In this document: positions 1-7,460 of the stretch, piece after piece
Numbering within the stretch: the stretch's first letter is position 1
How the letters are laid out: every line of letters starts with the position of its first letter
IMG/VR virus record: IMGVR_UViG_3300025118_000082
Location: 1-31,845 of that record
Origin: a virus
Direction: 5' to 3' (one strand)
Length of the DNA: 31,845 bases
The notes under the pieces: generated by a model
The model's input: the letters and a program-made list of their open reading frames with translations, nothing else
What the model was told of the DNA's origin: nothing
Databases searched by the model: none
Translations under genes and position numbers: made by a program

Positions 1-85
1 TGAGACCACCATCCTCCCCGCAGTGGATCAGTTGGACATAGCTATCAGCTATCCGTTTGTTGGTTAGGTCTGTTACCGCCGCCAT
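1..85 (-). CDS. 5' end of a gene cut by the window edge, probably tail fibre or other structural protein
   Basis: An ATG at 85 follows a good ribosome binding site (AGGAGA, 6 nt upstream) and opens a frame that runs off the left edge after 28 codons, beginning MAAVTDLTNKRIADSYVQLI. Short N-termini of this kind (a statement about tests or kinks, then DSY/DTY..LLHI) are common at the start of marine-phage fibre proteins; this is recognition of style, not a proven homology. It directly follows the FmdB-like gene in the same operon. The gene at the other end of the window (fibre, open at 31845) could be the continuation of this one if the genome is circular or circularly permuted. Confidence 0.6.
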   Translation of the reverse strand, partial: MAAVTDLTNKRIADSYVQLIHCGEDGGL

Positions 86-94
86 CTATATCTC

Positions 95-289
95 CTAAGT
101 GTCAAATGCCCCCCGTTTGAATTCTTCCTCATAAAAATCTTTGCCAAAGCGTGTTTGTACCCGTGAAATCAGCCGTCTAAGGCGAGAACTGCTACACTCT
201 GGACACTTGTGCCGTTCCTGAGAATCAAGCCCCTGAAATACGTCAAAGACGTTTTTACATTTCTTACATTGGAACTCGTAAGTCGGCAC
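95..289 (-). CDS. FmdB-family zinc-ribbon mini-protein
   Basis: This 64-residue protein begins MPTYEFQCKKC and has two cysteine pairs (C8/C11 and C29/C32) framing a zinc ribbon, the layout of the FmdB/putative regulatory protein family (MPxYxYxCxxC...CPxC). Such proteins are about 60-110 residues; the exact biochemical role is not established, and in phages they are simply small zinc-ribbon proteins. The start is GTG, and its G is shared with the TAG stop of the upstream 48-residue gene (TAGTG), so translation is probably coupled. The stop codon lies just before the AGGAGA that serves the next gene. Confidence 0.8.
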   Translation of the reverse strand: MPTYEFQCKKCKNVFDVFQGLDSQERHKCPECSSSRLRRLISRVQTRFGKDFYEEEFKRGAFDT

Positions 290-435
290 TATTTCTTAGC
301 TTTCTTTGCTTTCTTAATAGCCCCGCCAGACTCATCACATTCTTTGTGTCCCGCTTTTTTGTATTCCTTCATCTGATCTTCAGAAGGATTTTCTTTGCCA
401 AAGACCGAACCGTCTTTACGCTTAAACCATTTCAT
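289..435 (-). CDS. Small basic protein of unknown function (48 aa)
   Basis: The ORF begins MKWFKRKDGSVFGKENPSED and ends in a lysine/alanine-rich tail (AIKKAKKAKK). The ATG is preceded by AGGAGA 6-7 nt upstream (in the reading direction), a strong start signal. The first dozen residues (KWFKRKDGSVFG) resemble the N-termini of many tiny phage proteins found between capsid and tail genes, but no function is known to me. It is the first gene after the capsid gene and overlaps the FmdB-like gene by one base. Its basic tail could bind nucleic acid; that is only a guess. Confidence 0.65.
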   Translation of the reverse strand: MKWFKRKDGSVFGKENPSEDQMKEYKKAGHKECDESGGAIKKAKKAKK

Positions 436-590
436 GTTATTCTCCTATGTAAGCAATACAAGAACCAGATGTCAATTCAAAGGCTGTCCATCTTCCGTAG
501 ATAGTTAAACCTTTTGGAAAGGTTATTCCATTTGTGAGTATTGGGGGCAGTTAAAACCGCCCCCTTAACTCAGTTAATCTTCAGCTATCC
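436..590 (-). other. 155-nt gap after the capsid gene with a GC-rich stem-loop (543-564)
   Basis: The gap between capsid and the next small gene holds a hairpin with arms GGGGGC (543-548) and GCCCCC (559-564) and inner pairs GTT/AAC. On the minus-strand transcript no U-run follows it, so it is not a classic intrinsic terminator; it may slow polymerase or protect the abundant capsid message from 3' decay. The rest of the gap shows no ORF with a start signal. Confidence 0.5.
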
Positions 591-1457
591 TTACGGATTG
601 TTGAAGTTTGCTACTGCACAACTTGTGCTTCCTGCCGCATGACTTAGACAAGCACCGAAAATCACGTCTGCTACGATTGATGTACTAAGGTAATCAATAT
701 CGTAACTCGACTGAACTCTCGGGCTTAGTTGCATCGCCATGTAAACCGCTTCCCGCTTGAACAGGGAAGCCGTCTCGTCGCCCGTACCGCCATCGTCGTC
801 CCAATCTGTGGATACAAATGTTGGGACACCATAGACCATACCCACAGCACCCGAAGCGTTCGGGTTCTGAGCATCACCCCTTCTGGAAGCATCGTAGAAG
901 TCCTGTAATGAGAGGGCACTCATATACGAAGCGGGGGAGCAATACAAGAAAGCATCTCCGTCCGTGTAAGAATGACCCGCATCAAGGAAACTTTGAAGTC
1001 CGCTTCTAATAAGGGCGGTGGTGAAGGTATTATCCGTACCCAGCGTTACATCATTCCCAGTAGCCGCTTGGATCACGCTTACCGCAATATAGTTCTCGAC
1101 GAACTTTGCGATAGAATAACCCATGCTTTTCGCATACATACCAAAAAGGTCAGCATTTTCCTGGACCTTTACGATGTCGCCTATGCGTTTTGCTTCGTAG
1201 GCGTGTTGGTCTACAGAGAGATCAACCTTACCATCCGTGTTCGCACCATAGGTAACAGCCGAGCCAGAGGACAATGAAGCCGCTGTCTCTTCGGTTACTT
1301 TTGGAACGTGGATAGTATCGCCACCTGCCGAAACCATGCTTGATAGATCGGTTACCTGATTACGTAACTGGAAAGCCCGTTCTGCATAATCAAGGATACC
1401 GTCTGACCACATTTCGGGAATGAAGTTGGCTGCAGTAGTTAATGTTACTTCTGCCAT
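591..1457 (-). CDS. Major capsid protein
   Basis: The 288-residue product begins MAEVTLTTAANFIPEMWSDG and has the composition and length of a HK97-fold coat protein without a delta domain: an N-terminal region on how subunits enter the shell (FIPEMWSDGILDYAERAF), a central IGDIVKVQENADLFGMYAKSMGYSIAKFVE-type spine helix region (about residues 92-122) and a C-terminal segment rich in beta structure. It resembles the P22-coat/gp5-like major capsid family of marine siphoviruses. The preceding gene looks like a scaffold, which fits a coat protein assembled on a separate scaffold. A TAGGAATT ribosome binding site lies just upstream. Identity as the coat protein rests on family resemblance and on position after portal, head morphogenesis and scaffold. 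Confidence 0.85.
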   Translation of the reverse strand: MAEVTLTTAANFIPEMWSDGILDYAERAFQLRNQVTDLSSMVSAGGDTIHVPKVTEETAASLSSGSAVTYGANTDGKVDLSVDQHAYEAKRIGDIVKVQENADLFGMYAKSMGYSIAKFVENYIAVSVIQAATGNDVTLGTDNTFTTALIRSGLQSFLDAGHSYTDGDAFLYCSPASYMSALSLQDFYDASRRGDAQNPNASGAVGMVYGVPTFVSTDWDDDGGTGDETASLFKREAVYMAMQLSPRVQSSYDIDYLSTSIVADVIFGACLSHAAGSTSCAVANFNNP

Positions 1458-1466
1458 TTTTAATTC

Positions 1467-1985
1467 CTATTTCGTGTAACCCGCTACAATACCTGCCCAG
1501 TTGTCACGCCTTTCATCTTTACTCATCTCAGACATTTTCTTTGACGAGGTAGTTGAAACTCCTGCAACTGAGTTTTCAGTCTTGGCGGGTTTAGGTTTTA
1601 GAATTTTCCCATGAACTTTCCGCAGGGCGGGTGTTGGAAGTTCCTTGAAATCTTCCCGATCTTCCTCGGAAAAATCAGAGAGCAGTTCTTCTCGCATGGT
1701 AGCATCGTCAGCTTTCGCCCGTTCCACGATGGGTTCTAATTCAGCAATCTGTTTACCCCGCTCTTCAGCGAGTTCACGCCACTGGTCATTTTCTTCCATC
1801 TGTTTCTGCCTATCTACATCCATTTGCTTCTGAAGTTTGCCTAACTTCGTCTCTGCTTTCTGTGCCCGTTGCCGATACTTTTTGCTTTCTGCTATGAACT
1901 CGGCGTAATCCTCACCTGAAGTTGATTCCTGTACTTCTGGTTCTGGTGCTTGACTCTCCTGAGCCTCTTGAGTTTCTTCGGTCAT
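1467..1985 (-). CDS. Capsid scaffold-like protein
   Basis: This 172-residue protein is highly charged and mostly helical. Residues 1-25 are acidic and rich in Glu/Gln/Pro (EETQEAQESQAPEPEVQEST), residues about 30-105 form a long predicted coiled coil (KKYRQRAQKAETKLGKLQKQ and onward), and the C-terminus is basic (KPKPAKTENSV...KKMSEMSKDERRDNW). This is the standard build of phage scaffolding proteins (compare the DUF4355-type scaffolds), which copolymerise with coat protein and leave or are cleaved before packaging. It lies immediately upstream of the major capsid gene with a 9-nt gap and starts at an ATG with a full AGGAGGT binding site. Confidence 0.8.
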   Translation of the reverse strand: MTEETQEAQESQAPEPEVQESTSGEDYAEFIAESKKYRQRAQKAETKLGKLQKQMDVDRQKQMEENDQWRELAEERGKQIAELEPIVERAKADDATMREELLSDFSEEDREDFKELPTPALRKVHGKILKPKPAKTENSVAGVSTTSSKKMSEMSKDERRDNWAGIVAGYTK

Positions 1986-2026
1986 GCTGACCTCCTGTTT
2001 GTTATATCTTAAATCTTATAGTTAAA

Positions 2027-2090
2027 AGGGGATGGTGGGAATCGAACCCACGCTTATATTTAAAGGTATATATTAGATCCTGTCATCCCC
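2027..2090 (-). tRNA. tRNA-like element lacking a D arm
   Basis: On the minus strand, GGGGATG (2090-2084) pairs perfectly with CATCCCC (2034-2028) as a 7-bp acceptor stem. Directly inside the 3' half is a perfect T arm, GTGGG-TTCGATT-CCCAC (2051-2035), with the canonical T-loop sequence. Between acceptor and T arm there are only 32 nt instead of about 41. They contain a 5-bp TATAT/ATATA stem with an 8-nt loop ACCTTTAA, but no D stem. Depending on which U is position 33, the anticodon reads UUU (Lys) or UUA. No CCA is encoded. The 5' end overlaps the stop of the upstream gene, and the element fills the only gap (1986-2082) in this operon. It could be a decayed tRNA, a D-armless tRNA, or a tRNA mimic. 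Confidence 0.5.
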
Positions 2091-2547
2091 CGATTTTGAT
2101 GGTTGTTGTACCTGATACTTTTTTAAGTTTTCTATCTATCTGCCTTCCGTATTCATCCTCAATAAATTTTTCTATGTGTTTAGCAACAGGACGTTTATCA
2201 GCGGTGATTACTCTACCCCTTTTCGCTTGGCCTTCAATGATGTGCCCGAACGATGCCCAACCGATTGTCACTGAATCCCGTGTTGCATTTAAAACTTTTA
2301 AGTCCCCCATCGTATCATTCGTCAGTACAAAATTCGGCTTTCCTTTAGCGTGTGCTGTTGATTGACGTGGAATTAATCCTGATGACTTTCGTTCTGCATA
2401 ATCTTTTGAATAGGCTTTGAAAGGGCGACCATATACATCTTTCCCTTTATTTATCGTCCAATCCTTAATTTTACCAACGACTTTATTACCGAGTTTCGTC
2501 CATTCGGATTTAGACCTCGGGATTATATCTGGTATTCCTTTAGCCAC
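2083..2547 (-). CDS. Putative neck/tail-completion protein (HK97 gp10 or phage virion-morphogenesis type)
   Basis: The 154-residue basic protein begins MAKGIPDIIPRSKSEWTKLG. It contains a segment reading KDVYGRPFKAYSKDYAERKS (about residues 36-55) and a later GHIIEGQAKRGRVI stretch. The phrase 'DxxGxPFKxYSxxYAxxK' is typical of small phage proteins annotated as virion morphogenesis/tail completion (gpG/gp10-like), which cap the head-tail joint. It overlaps the end of the head-morphogenesis gene by 8 nt. Its last codons overlap the 5' part of the tRNA-like element. The family assignment is by motif style and position; the exact role is inferred. Confidence 0.6.
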   Translation of the reverse strand: MAKGIPDIIPRSKSEWTKLGNKVVGKIKDWTINKGKDVYGRPFKAYSKDYAERKSSGLIPRQSTAHAKGKPNFVLTNDTMGDLKVLNATRDSVTIGWASFGHIIEGQAKRGRVITADKRPVAKHIEKFIEDEYGRQIDRKLKKVSGTTTIKIGG

Positions 2548-3328
2548 TTAATTGTTGAAGGGGAGTTTGTGGCGTTTGCCATTTCCCTTCATCCTGTTTT
2601 GATGTGATTCTATTCTTCGCTCCAGATTGATCTAACAATTCAGAAGAAGCAGCTTCGATAGCGGTCCACCTGTGGCGGCAATTAAATCCTCCACCATCCA
2701 CGAATGAGCCAGGGTAAGATGATTCGATTTCATCCTGTGTTAATTTCCCTGCACTCGCCATCTCCAGACAAATATCCCGAGTCTTATCATCAACGGGGCC
2801 TTCGTAAATAAACTTCTGGCTTGATGGTAAGCCCCGAGCCATCTCAGCATTAACAGTACGGCTGAAAGTATTGAGGGATGTATTGACTAACGTCTTTGCA
2901 TGGTCTGGCCTGACGATCTCCTTAAGGGCGTTGAGCATCTGAGTATCACTTGCCCCTGATAAAACTTTGCGTCCTAATTCCTGTTTGATAAGATTGGCTT
3001 GATACCCCGCTTGTTTCATAAAGGTCGCTTTATCAATGGCCACCATAGATTGCAACATTGGTTCTGTTACGGATCCATACATTTTCATGTTGGCGAGAAC
3101 ACCCGTTTCGTATCTCGCCATTAGATTATCGATGTCAGCTGCAAACCCCACATCTGATAAAATAAATTGTTCCATATCAATAGCGGATAAAGCGAGATAG
3201 ATTTCATTGCTTACCAATCCTTGCTTTCTCATATCCACGATAGCGTTGACCAAAGAGACCTCCATAGCCTCTACCGCTTTGGCAAATTCAATACCTGCTA
3301 TTTCTATTTCTTTTTGTACGTTAGGCAA
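2540..3328 (-). CDS. Head morphogenesis protein (phage Mu F / SPP1 gp7-like)
   Basis: This 262-residue protein has the conserved C-terminal signature of the Mu F/SPP1 gp7 family: a 'YEGPVDDKTRDICLEM' segment (about residues 174-189), then 'GGGFNCRHRW' (about 212-221), with paired Cys and His residues. Members associate with the portal and enter the head in a few copies, affecting assembly or DNA ejection. The N-terminal part is helical (AGIEFAKAVEAMEVSLVNAI). It overlaps the portal gene by 8 nt, the usual portal-then-gp7 order. Family identification is firm; the precise function in this phage is inferred. Confidence 0.85.
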   Translation of the reverse strand: MPNVQKEIEIAGIEFAKAVEAMEVSLVNAIVDMRKQGLVSNEIYLALSAIDMEQFILSDVGFAADIDNLMARYETGVLANMKMYGSVTEPMLQSMVAIDKATFMKQAGYQANLIKQELGRKVLSGASDTQMLNALKEIVRPDHAKTLVNTSLNTFSRTVNAEMARGLPSSQKFIYEGPVDDKTRDICLEMASAGKLTQDEIESSYPGSFVDGGGFNCRHRWTAIEAASSELLDQSGAKNRITSKQDEGKWQTPQTPLQQLSG

Positions 3329-4640
3329 CTTGTCGTGCTAATGCTCCTAATAGTCCCTGCTGTTCTGTTGGGGGCGGCTGCGATTCTGTTTCGGCCTCAC
3401 CAATCCGTTCGTCTATTTCTTCCTCGCTGGAATCAGGATTGTAATGCCTGAACCAATCTTTCTTTGTAGCCAAACCATTCGACCATTTCCACTCCCATTC
3501 TTCTCGTTCTTCTTTCGGGGATAGCGGGATGTGAGGCTCGGAGAAATTAACCGAATGCTCATCGCTTATACCGATACCGTTGGTCTCCAATATCACTTTG
3601 TCTAATTCAAATCTTTTACCTTCAAACTTTCGCCACCGTTCAAAGTCGGCCATCACAGCTTCGGTTAGATCGACCTCGAGGATCCGCTGATGCTCTCCCG
3701 ATGTGGATCCTGACTCGCTACCCCATTTAACTTTAAGATGTAGAGCATGGGCTGTTGTCTCAACTATCCATCTCATGTTCTCCCTGATTTCATTCAATGA
3801 ACCAGATGGCGATACGATGGAATAACTCGCCCCCTCTGGAAGAACTAATAATTTTGATACATCCATCTTGACACGCGTTGGTTCGTCGACTCCCGTCAAA
3901 ACACTCTGCCCGAGACTTTGATACATATTTCCGAGCGATAGCTGAGTGCCGAATACGTTATAGAGCAGATTGGAATTGGCGATCATTTTCCCTTTGCCTG
4001 TACGCCACCATTCGTTACCCATCATTGGATAAAGATGACTCCAGACAATAGGAATAACCCCGTATGGATTAACGTCCTCTTCGTTAACGTGGATGATTGC
4101 TCCACCCTTAAGCATTTTGAAATGGGCATCGTTACTCCAGTAAACCCACTCCTGCTCATCCGTTTTAGAATTGCCGTGACTGAATAGGGGATAGATTATT
4201 CCGATAGGTGTTGGATTGCTACAAACGAACATAGGTTCGAAATCAGTAAGGATATGAGAATCTAATTTTTGACGTTCTTCATCGTAGAATCTTAACATGG
4301 CAACCGAACCTAATAGCCCCGTGAGCCTGTCAAGTTCAATCATGTCTTGGTCTAAGTCACCTACCACTTCATGGTAACGTTCATCAGCCTTCCGCTCTGG
4401 TGCGGTCTTATATGAAATGAAACGACCATCAATCAGCTTCTTGGTGATATTGACCGCCATAGGCGGTGCGTATTTGAGTGCATTACTATCGAACCACTTA
4501 CGGGTCTCCCCCTCCAGATTCACGCCCTCATAGTAGTTCATCGAGTTGATTCTATCTTCTCTTTCCCTAACATGAGACTCATCTATCCAGTTCTTTATAC
4601 TTGCTACAATCGCCTGTTCGCTTAAATCGGGAATAACCAT
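3321..4640 (-). CDS. Portal protein (SPP1 family type)
   Basis: At 439 residues the product has the normal length of an SPP1-like portal, the dodecameric ring through which DNA is pumped and to which the tail attaches. It starts MVIPDLSEQAIVASIKNWID, includes the early 'INSMNYYEGVN' block and the 'PPMAVNITKKLIDGRFISY' block (about residues 59-77), and ends in a charged, Pro/Gln-rich tail (EAETESQPPPTEQQGLLG). The start codon follows the TerL stop with no gap (TAGATG). Gene order TerS-TerL-portal-head morphogenesis supports the call strongly. Confidence 0.9.
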   Translation of the reverse strand: MVIPDLSEQAIVASIKNWIDESHVREREDRINSMNYYEGVNLEGETRKWFDSNALKYAPPMAVNITKKLIDGRFISYKTAPERKADERYHEVVGDLDQDMIELDRLTGLLGSVAMLRFYDEERQKLDSHILTDFEPMFVCSNPTPIGIIYPLFSHGNSKTDEQEWVYWSNDAHFKMLKGGAIIHVNEEDVNPYGVIPIVWSHLYPMMGNEWWRTGKGKMIANSNLLYNVFGTQLSLGNMYQSLGQSVLTGVDEPTRVKMDVSKLLVLPEGASYSIVSPSGSLNEIRENMRWIVETTAHALHLKVKWGSESGSTSGEHQRILEVDLTEAVMADFERWRKFEGKRFELDKVILETNGIGISDEHSVNFSEPHIPLSPKEEREEWEWKWSNGLATKKDWFRHYNPDSSEEEIDERIGEAETESQPPPTEQQGLLGALARQVA

Positions 4641-5930
4641 CTACCAATACCTTTGTACTTCAATCGCCTCCCGTTTAACGATCGGAAACCTGTTAATAAA
4701 AAAATATCTCACCGCATCCATGCCGTGATCGTGTCGCCCATCCTTGAGTGGGTCGTCCTTAAGCATTTGATTCTCTCTCTTCTCAGGATAGCGGTAGTTC
4801 TCAAAATCTTCTATAATGCCTTTGCACTTGTCCGAGACGAATAGCCTTGTCTTCCCTTCTGCGTTCTCGAGATACGATCTAACCAGATCAACACCTGAAG
4901 CGACGGAGCGACTGACCTTGTCCTTTCTAAATCGCGGAAAGATGCCCTTTCTCTTAAAGATTTCAACGTCCCCGAGTCCTGATGTTGATTGGACTCCCGC
5001 ACCTGCGGGGTCGCAATAGACGTGTAGAACGGGGTAATTCTTTGCAAGAATCCTATCAGCCAACTCTTCAGTCTTGATGTTGGTGTCGTGGATGATCTCA
5101 TCTATGATGTGAATCTCAACGTCCCCATCCACCTTGCCAACCTGTAGCCAAGCAACAGAGGGCATACGGAAACCAAAATCAACAGAGCAATAAGTCTCCC
5201 AATCAGGGTTGAAATCATATCGACCAACGTGTACGTTTCTATCGAAGGGATAGACCTTTCCCGCAAATGAGGTGAACTGTGCAAGGTACTCCTGTTCAAA
5301 GGTCTCTTTGGTGAGTTCGTTCTTGAGGTCATTTATGTTATCCCTGAAGTACCTCGAACTTGTACTGGCGTGTTGCCAAGAGTCCCATTCTGGATAATCA
5401 TCAGAGATGCCTCTCGAGTAGAGATCATATAACCAGTTGTATCCCCGAGGGGTTGACACGAATAACGCCCATCCTTGTCGGTCTGCGAGAGTGGGTCTGA
5501 GGTATTGCTCCCAAATAATTCTTGAAATAAGAGCGGCTTCATCAATGATAAGCCAATCAAGTCCCTCTCCGACAAGCCCTGTATCGGGTGAGTCGGCTGA
5601 CTTGATCCAGACCTCTGCATTATTGATGAACTTGGCATAGAACAGTTGTCCGTTGATGACCTTCTTGGTGACTGTGGGGAGTTTGTATCTGAGGATAAGG
5701 TTTTCGTGAATCTCCCTGCCAATCTTATTAGCCAACTCATAAGAAGGTGCAACAATCCACCCACGACTATCTTCAGCAAAGATCGCCATCTCCGCTTCTC
5801 TTGCCGCTCCAAATGATTTTCCACTACGTCTGCCCTGTATGTTTACTCGAAATCTTTTTTTGCTGTTATGGATATTCCATTGGATAGACTCAGGCTCATA
5901 TCCTATCCGCTTGAAGTAATCAGCTTTCAG
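4641..5930 (-). CDS. terL: Terminase large subunit; start probably a CTG at 5930
   Basis: The packaging ATPase/nuclease has Walker A GRRSGKS (residues 33-39 of the extended protein), Walker B LIIDEA (about 127-132) and a coupling motif VSTPRG (about 158). The RNase H-like nuclease acidic residues are in SVDFG (D251), YCDPAG (D307) and GRHDHGMDAV (D405). The first ATG in frame (5789) lies after the Walker A motif, so it cannot be the true start. Upstream the frame stays open for 47 codons to a CTG inside the end of TerS, giving the expected N-terminus (KADYFKRIGYEPESIQWNIH) and 429 residues, a normal length. No ATG, GTG or TTG exists in that extension, and the binding site is weak (AGAAG). Translation may be coupled to TerS. 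Confidence 0.9.
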   Translation of the reverse strand: MKADYFKRIGYEPESIQWNIHNSKKRFRVNIQGRRSGKSFGAAREAEMAIFAEDSRGWIVAPSYELANKIGREIHENLILRYKLPTVTKKVINGQLFYAKFINNAEVWIKSADSPDTGLVGEGLDWLIIDEAALISRIIWEQYLRPTLADRQGWALFVSTPRGYNWLYDLYSRGISDDYPEWDSWQHASTSSRYFRDNINDLKNELTKETFEQEYLAQFTSFAGKVYPFDRNVHVGRYDFNPDWETYCSVDFGFRMPSVAWLQVGKVDGDVEIHIIDEIIHDTNIKTEELADRILAKNYPVLHVYCDPAGAGVQSTSGLGDVEIFKRKGIFPRFRKDKVSRSVASGVDLVRSYLENAEGKTRLFVSDKCKGIIEDFENYRYPEKRENQMLKDDPLKDGRHDHGMDAVRYFFINRFPIVKREAIEVQRYW

Positions 5931-6222
5931 GCTTGTATGCTTCTTTCACGACTTCCTTCCACTCGTCAGAAACTACGCTTCGCTCTATTGCTTTCCCCTC
6001 CGTCCTGTCAGCTATGAACTGAACCGCCCACGCTCTCCCATCAACAGCGAACCCGAACACCTTCCTCAATACCACCTCAAGCTTAGACAACCCATCAACC
6101 GAGCCTTCTTCTGAGCCGATCTTCCTGAGTAAGTCAGGGATTGATTGAACACCCTTTGGTCGCCCTTTGGGATTGCCTGATTTCCCCTTCTTAAATCCTT
6201 TGCCTGTGATTCCACCGTCCAT
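5920..6222 (-). CDS. Terminase small subunit-like protein (DUF5681 N-terminus)
   Basis: This 100-residue protein begins MDGGITGKGFKKGKSGNPKG; the 'GxxFKKGKSGNPKGRPKG' block is the DUF5681 motif found at the N-terminus of many phage small proteins encoded directly before the large terminase. The middle is helical (SKLEVVLRKVFGFAVDGRAW) and contains a 'FIADRTEGKAIERSV' stretch also common in that family. Position immediately upstream of TerL (overlapping its start) supports a DNA-recognition role in packaging, as with other TerS proteins. Confidence 0.75.
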   Translation of the reverse strand: MDGGITGKGFKKGKSGNPKGRPKGVQSIPDLLRKIGSEEGSVDGLSKLEVVLRKVFGFAVDGRAWAVQFIADRTEGKAIERSVVSDEWKEVVKEAYKPES

Positions 6223-6244
6223 TTGTCCGTTGCTCTACGTTGCT

Positions 6245-7381
6245 TTAACAACGTACGGATTCCATCCTCAAAGCTTCCTTCCCTGTAAATTCTTCCCATC
6301 TCTTAACAATCACATCGCAGTAATGCGGATCAATCTCCATGCCGTAACACTTACGGTTCGTCTTTTCACAAGCGATTAGCGTTGAACCAGATCCGAGGAA
6401 AACATCCAAAACATTGCTGCTTGTCTTTGTTTGTGGGACAATTAATTCTTGTAATAATTCGACAGGTTTCGGGCAAGTGTGGACTTCTCTAATCCCATCA
6501 CCACGATTTGCTTTAATTTCAAATGTATCCCATTTATATTTTTCATTCACTTTTCCAAATATAAAAATCGGTTCACTTTTCCTTAAATGAAATGCACGTC
6601 CACCGCTTTGTTTTGTATTATCAAACCACACCATTTCATCATAAGGATTTTTAGAATACCAAAAAGGTTTATATTTCCACCCTGTTGTAATAATTACTAT
6701 ATCTGAAAAGGATTTAAGAACATTCCAAAATGATTCACAAAAATTGAGATATTCACTCCCTTGTTCGTCTCTATGGGAATTGTATTCGTAGCCTATGCCA
6801 TAAGGTGGATCAGTAAAAACCATATCAACCTTCCCGCCATCCATCAATCTTTCAACATCTTCCTTCTTTGTCGCATCCCCGCACAGGACTCGATGTTCCC
6901 CCAAAAGCCACAAATCCCCTGCCTGAGTAACCGCTTCCTCAACTTCGGGAATTTCATCATCTTCAATCAGTCCTTCGGTGGGTTCATCCATCCAGAATTG
7001 GAGTTCATCTTCCGTGAACCCCCACTCTGTCAGTTCCCCCACATCAAAGTAATTCGCCAGAGCATCGTAATCCCACTCCCCTACATTACGATTCAGCCTG
7101 ACGTTCAGTTCTTTCTCTTGGTTCAGATCAAGACTCAGTTCAACACAAGGGACTTTCTCAATCCCCATGTCTTTGGCTATTCTCAATCTTTGGTGTCCCC
7201 CGATCACGATATTCTCCCGATCTGGATGCTTGTTAATGATAACAGGATCAACCAGGCCAAACCTCTCCATTGAATCACGGAGACTCTTGTACTGGTCTTT
7301 GGTGAGTTGCCGAGGATTGTATTCGGCGAAGATTAATGATTCTACAGGATGGTAAACTGTTTTGAGTTGTCCATTCTCCAT
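6245..7381 (-). CDS. ParB-like domain fused to a beta-class DNA methyltransferase
   Basis: The 378-residue protein has two parts. Residues 1-130 are a ParB/Srx-type domain, with YNPRQL (21-26) and GGHQRLRIAK (61-70), the nucleotide-binding ParB motif. Residues about 150-370 are an amino-methyltransferase with TDPPYG (190-195) before the SAM-binding DVFLGSGST (326-334). That order (motif IV before motif I) is the beta class, which methylates adenine N6 or cytosine N4. The fusion is known in phages and may protect DNA from host restriction or help mark DNA for packaging, since TerS follows after 22 nt. A perfect 14-bp palindrome covers its ribosome binding site. No partner nuclease gene is visible. 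Confidence 0.9.
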   Translation of the reverse strand: MENGQLKTVYHPVESLIFAEYNPRQLTKDQYKSLRDSMERFGLVDPVIINKHPDRENIVIGGHQRLRIAKDMGIEKVPCVELSLDLNQEKELNVRLNRNVGEWDYDALANYFDVGELTEWGFTEDELQFWMDEPTEGLIEDDEIPEVEEAVTQAGDLWLLGEHRVLCGDATKKEDVERLMDGGKVDMVFTDPPYGIGYEYNSHRDEQGSEYLNFCESFWNVLKSFSDIVIITTGWKYKPFWYSKNPYDEMVWFDNTKQSGGRAFHLRKSEPIFIFGKVNEKYKWDTFEIKANRGDGIREVHTCPKPVELLQELIVPQTKTSSNVLDVFLGSGSTLIACEKTNRKCYGMEIDPHYCDVIVKRWEEFTGKEALRMESVRC

Positions 7382-7387
7382 ATATTT

Positions 7388-7401
7388 GAGGTAGCTACCT
7401 C
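7388..7401. promoter_or_regulatory. Perfect palindrome over the ribosome binding site of the ParB-methyltransferase gene
   Basis: GAGGTAGCTACCTC is a perfect 14-bp inverted repeat ending 7 nt before the ATG at 7381. On the transcript its first GAGG is the best Shine-Dalgarno-like sequence available, though a little far from the start. The palindrome could be an operator for autoregulation, a site methylated by the enzyme, or an RNA hairpin that hides the binding site. A TTGACA hexamer lies upstream at 7456-7451, without a convincing -10. Confidence 0.5.
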
Positions 7402-7460
7402 GATTGAAGGGTGGTCGGTTTCCCGTCCCTTGAGAATACTATATGACGGTTGTCAAACCC

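Noticed and set aside
446-475. TTGACA at 475-470 as a promoter for the 48-residue gene
   Set aside because: The only -10 at 17-18 nt spacing (TTACAT/TACATA) is poor and would start transcription inside the binding site of the gene.
818-1277. Plus-strand ORFs across the capsid gene and elsewhere
   Set aside because: All lie opposite well-supported minus-strand genes and have no binding sites or families.
7430-7456. TTGACA at 7456-7451 as promoter for the ParB-methyltransferase
   Set aside because: No -10 at proper spacing; only TATTCT at 12 nt.
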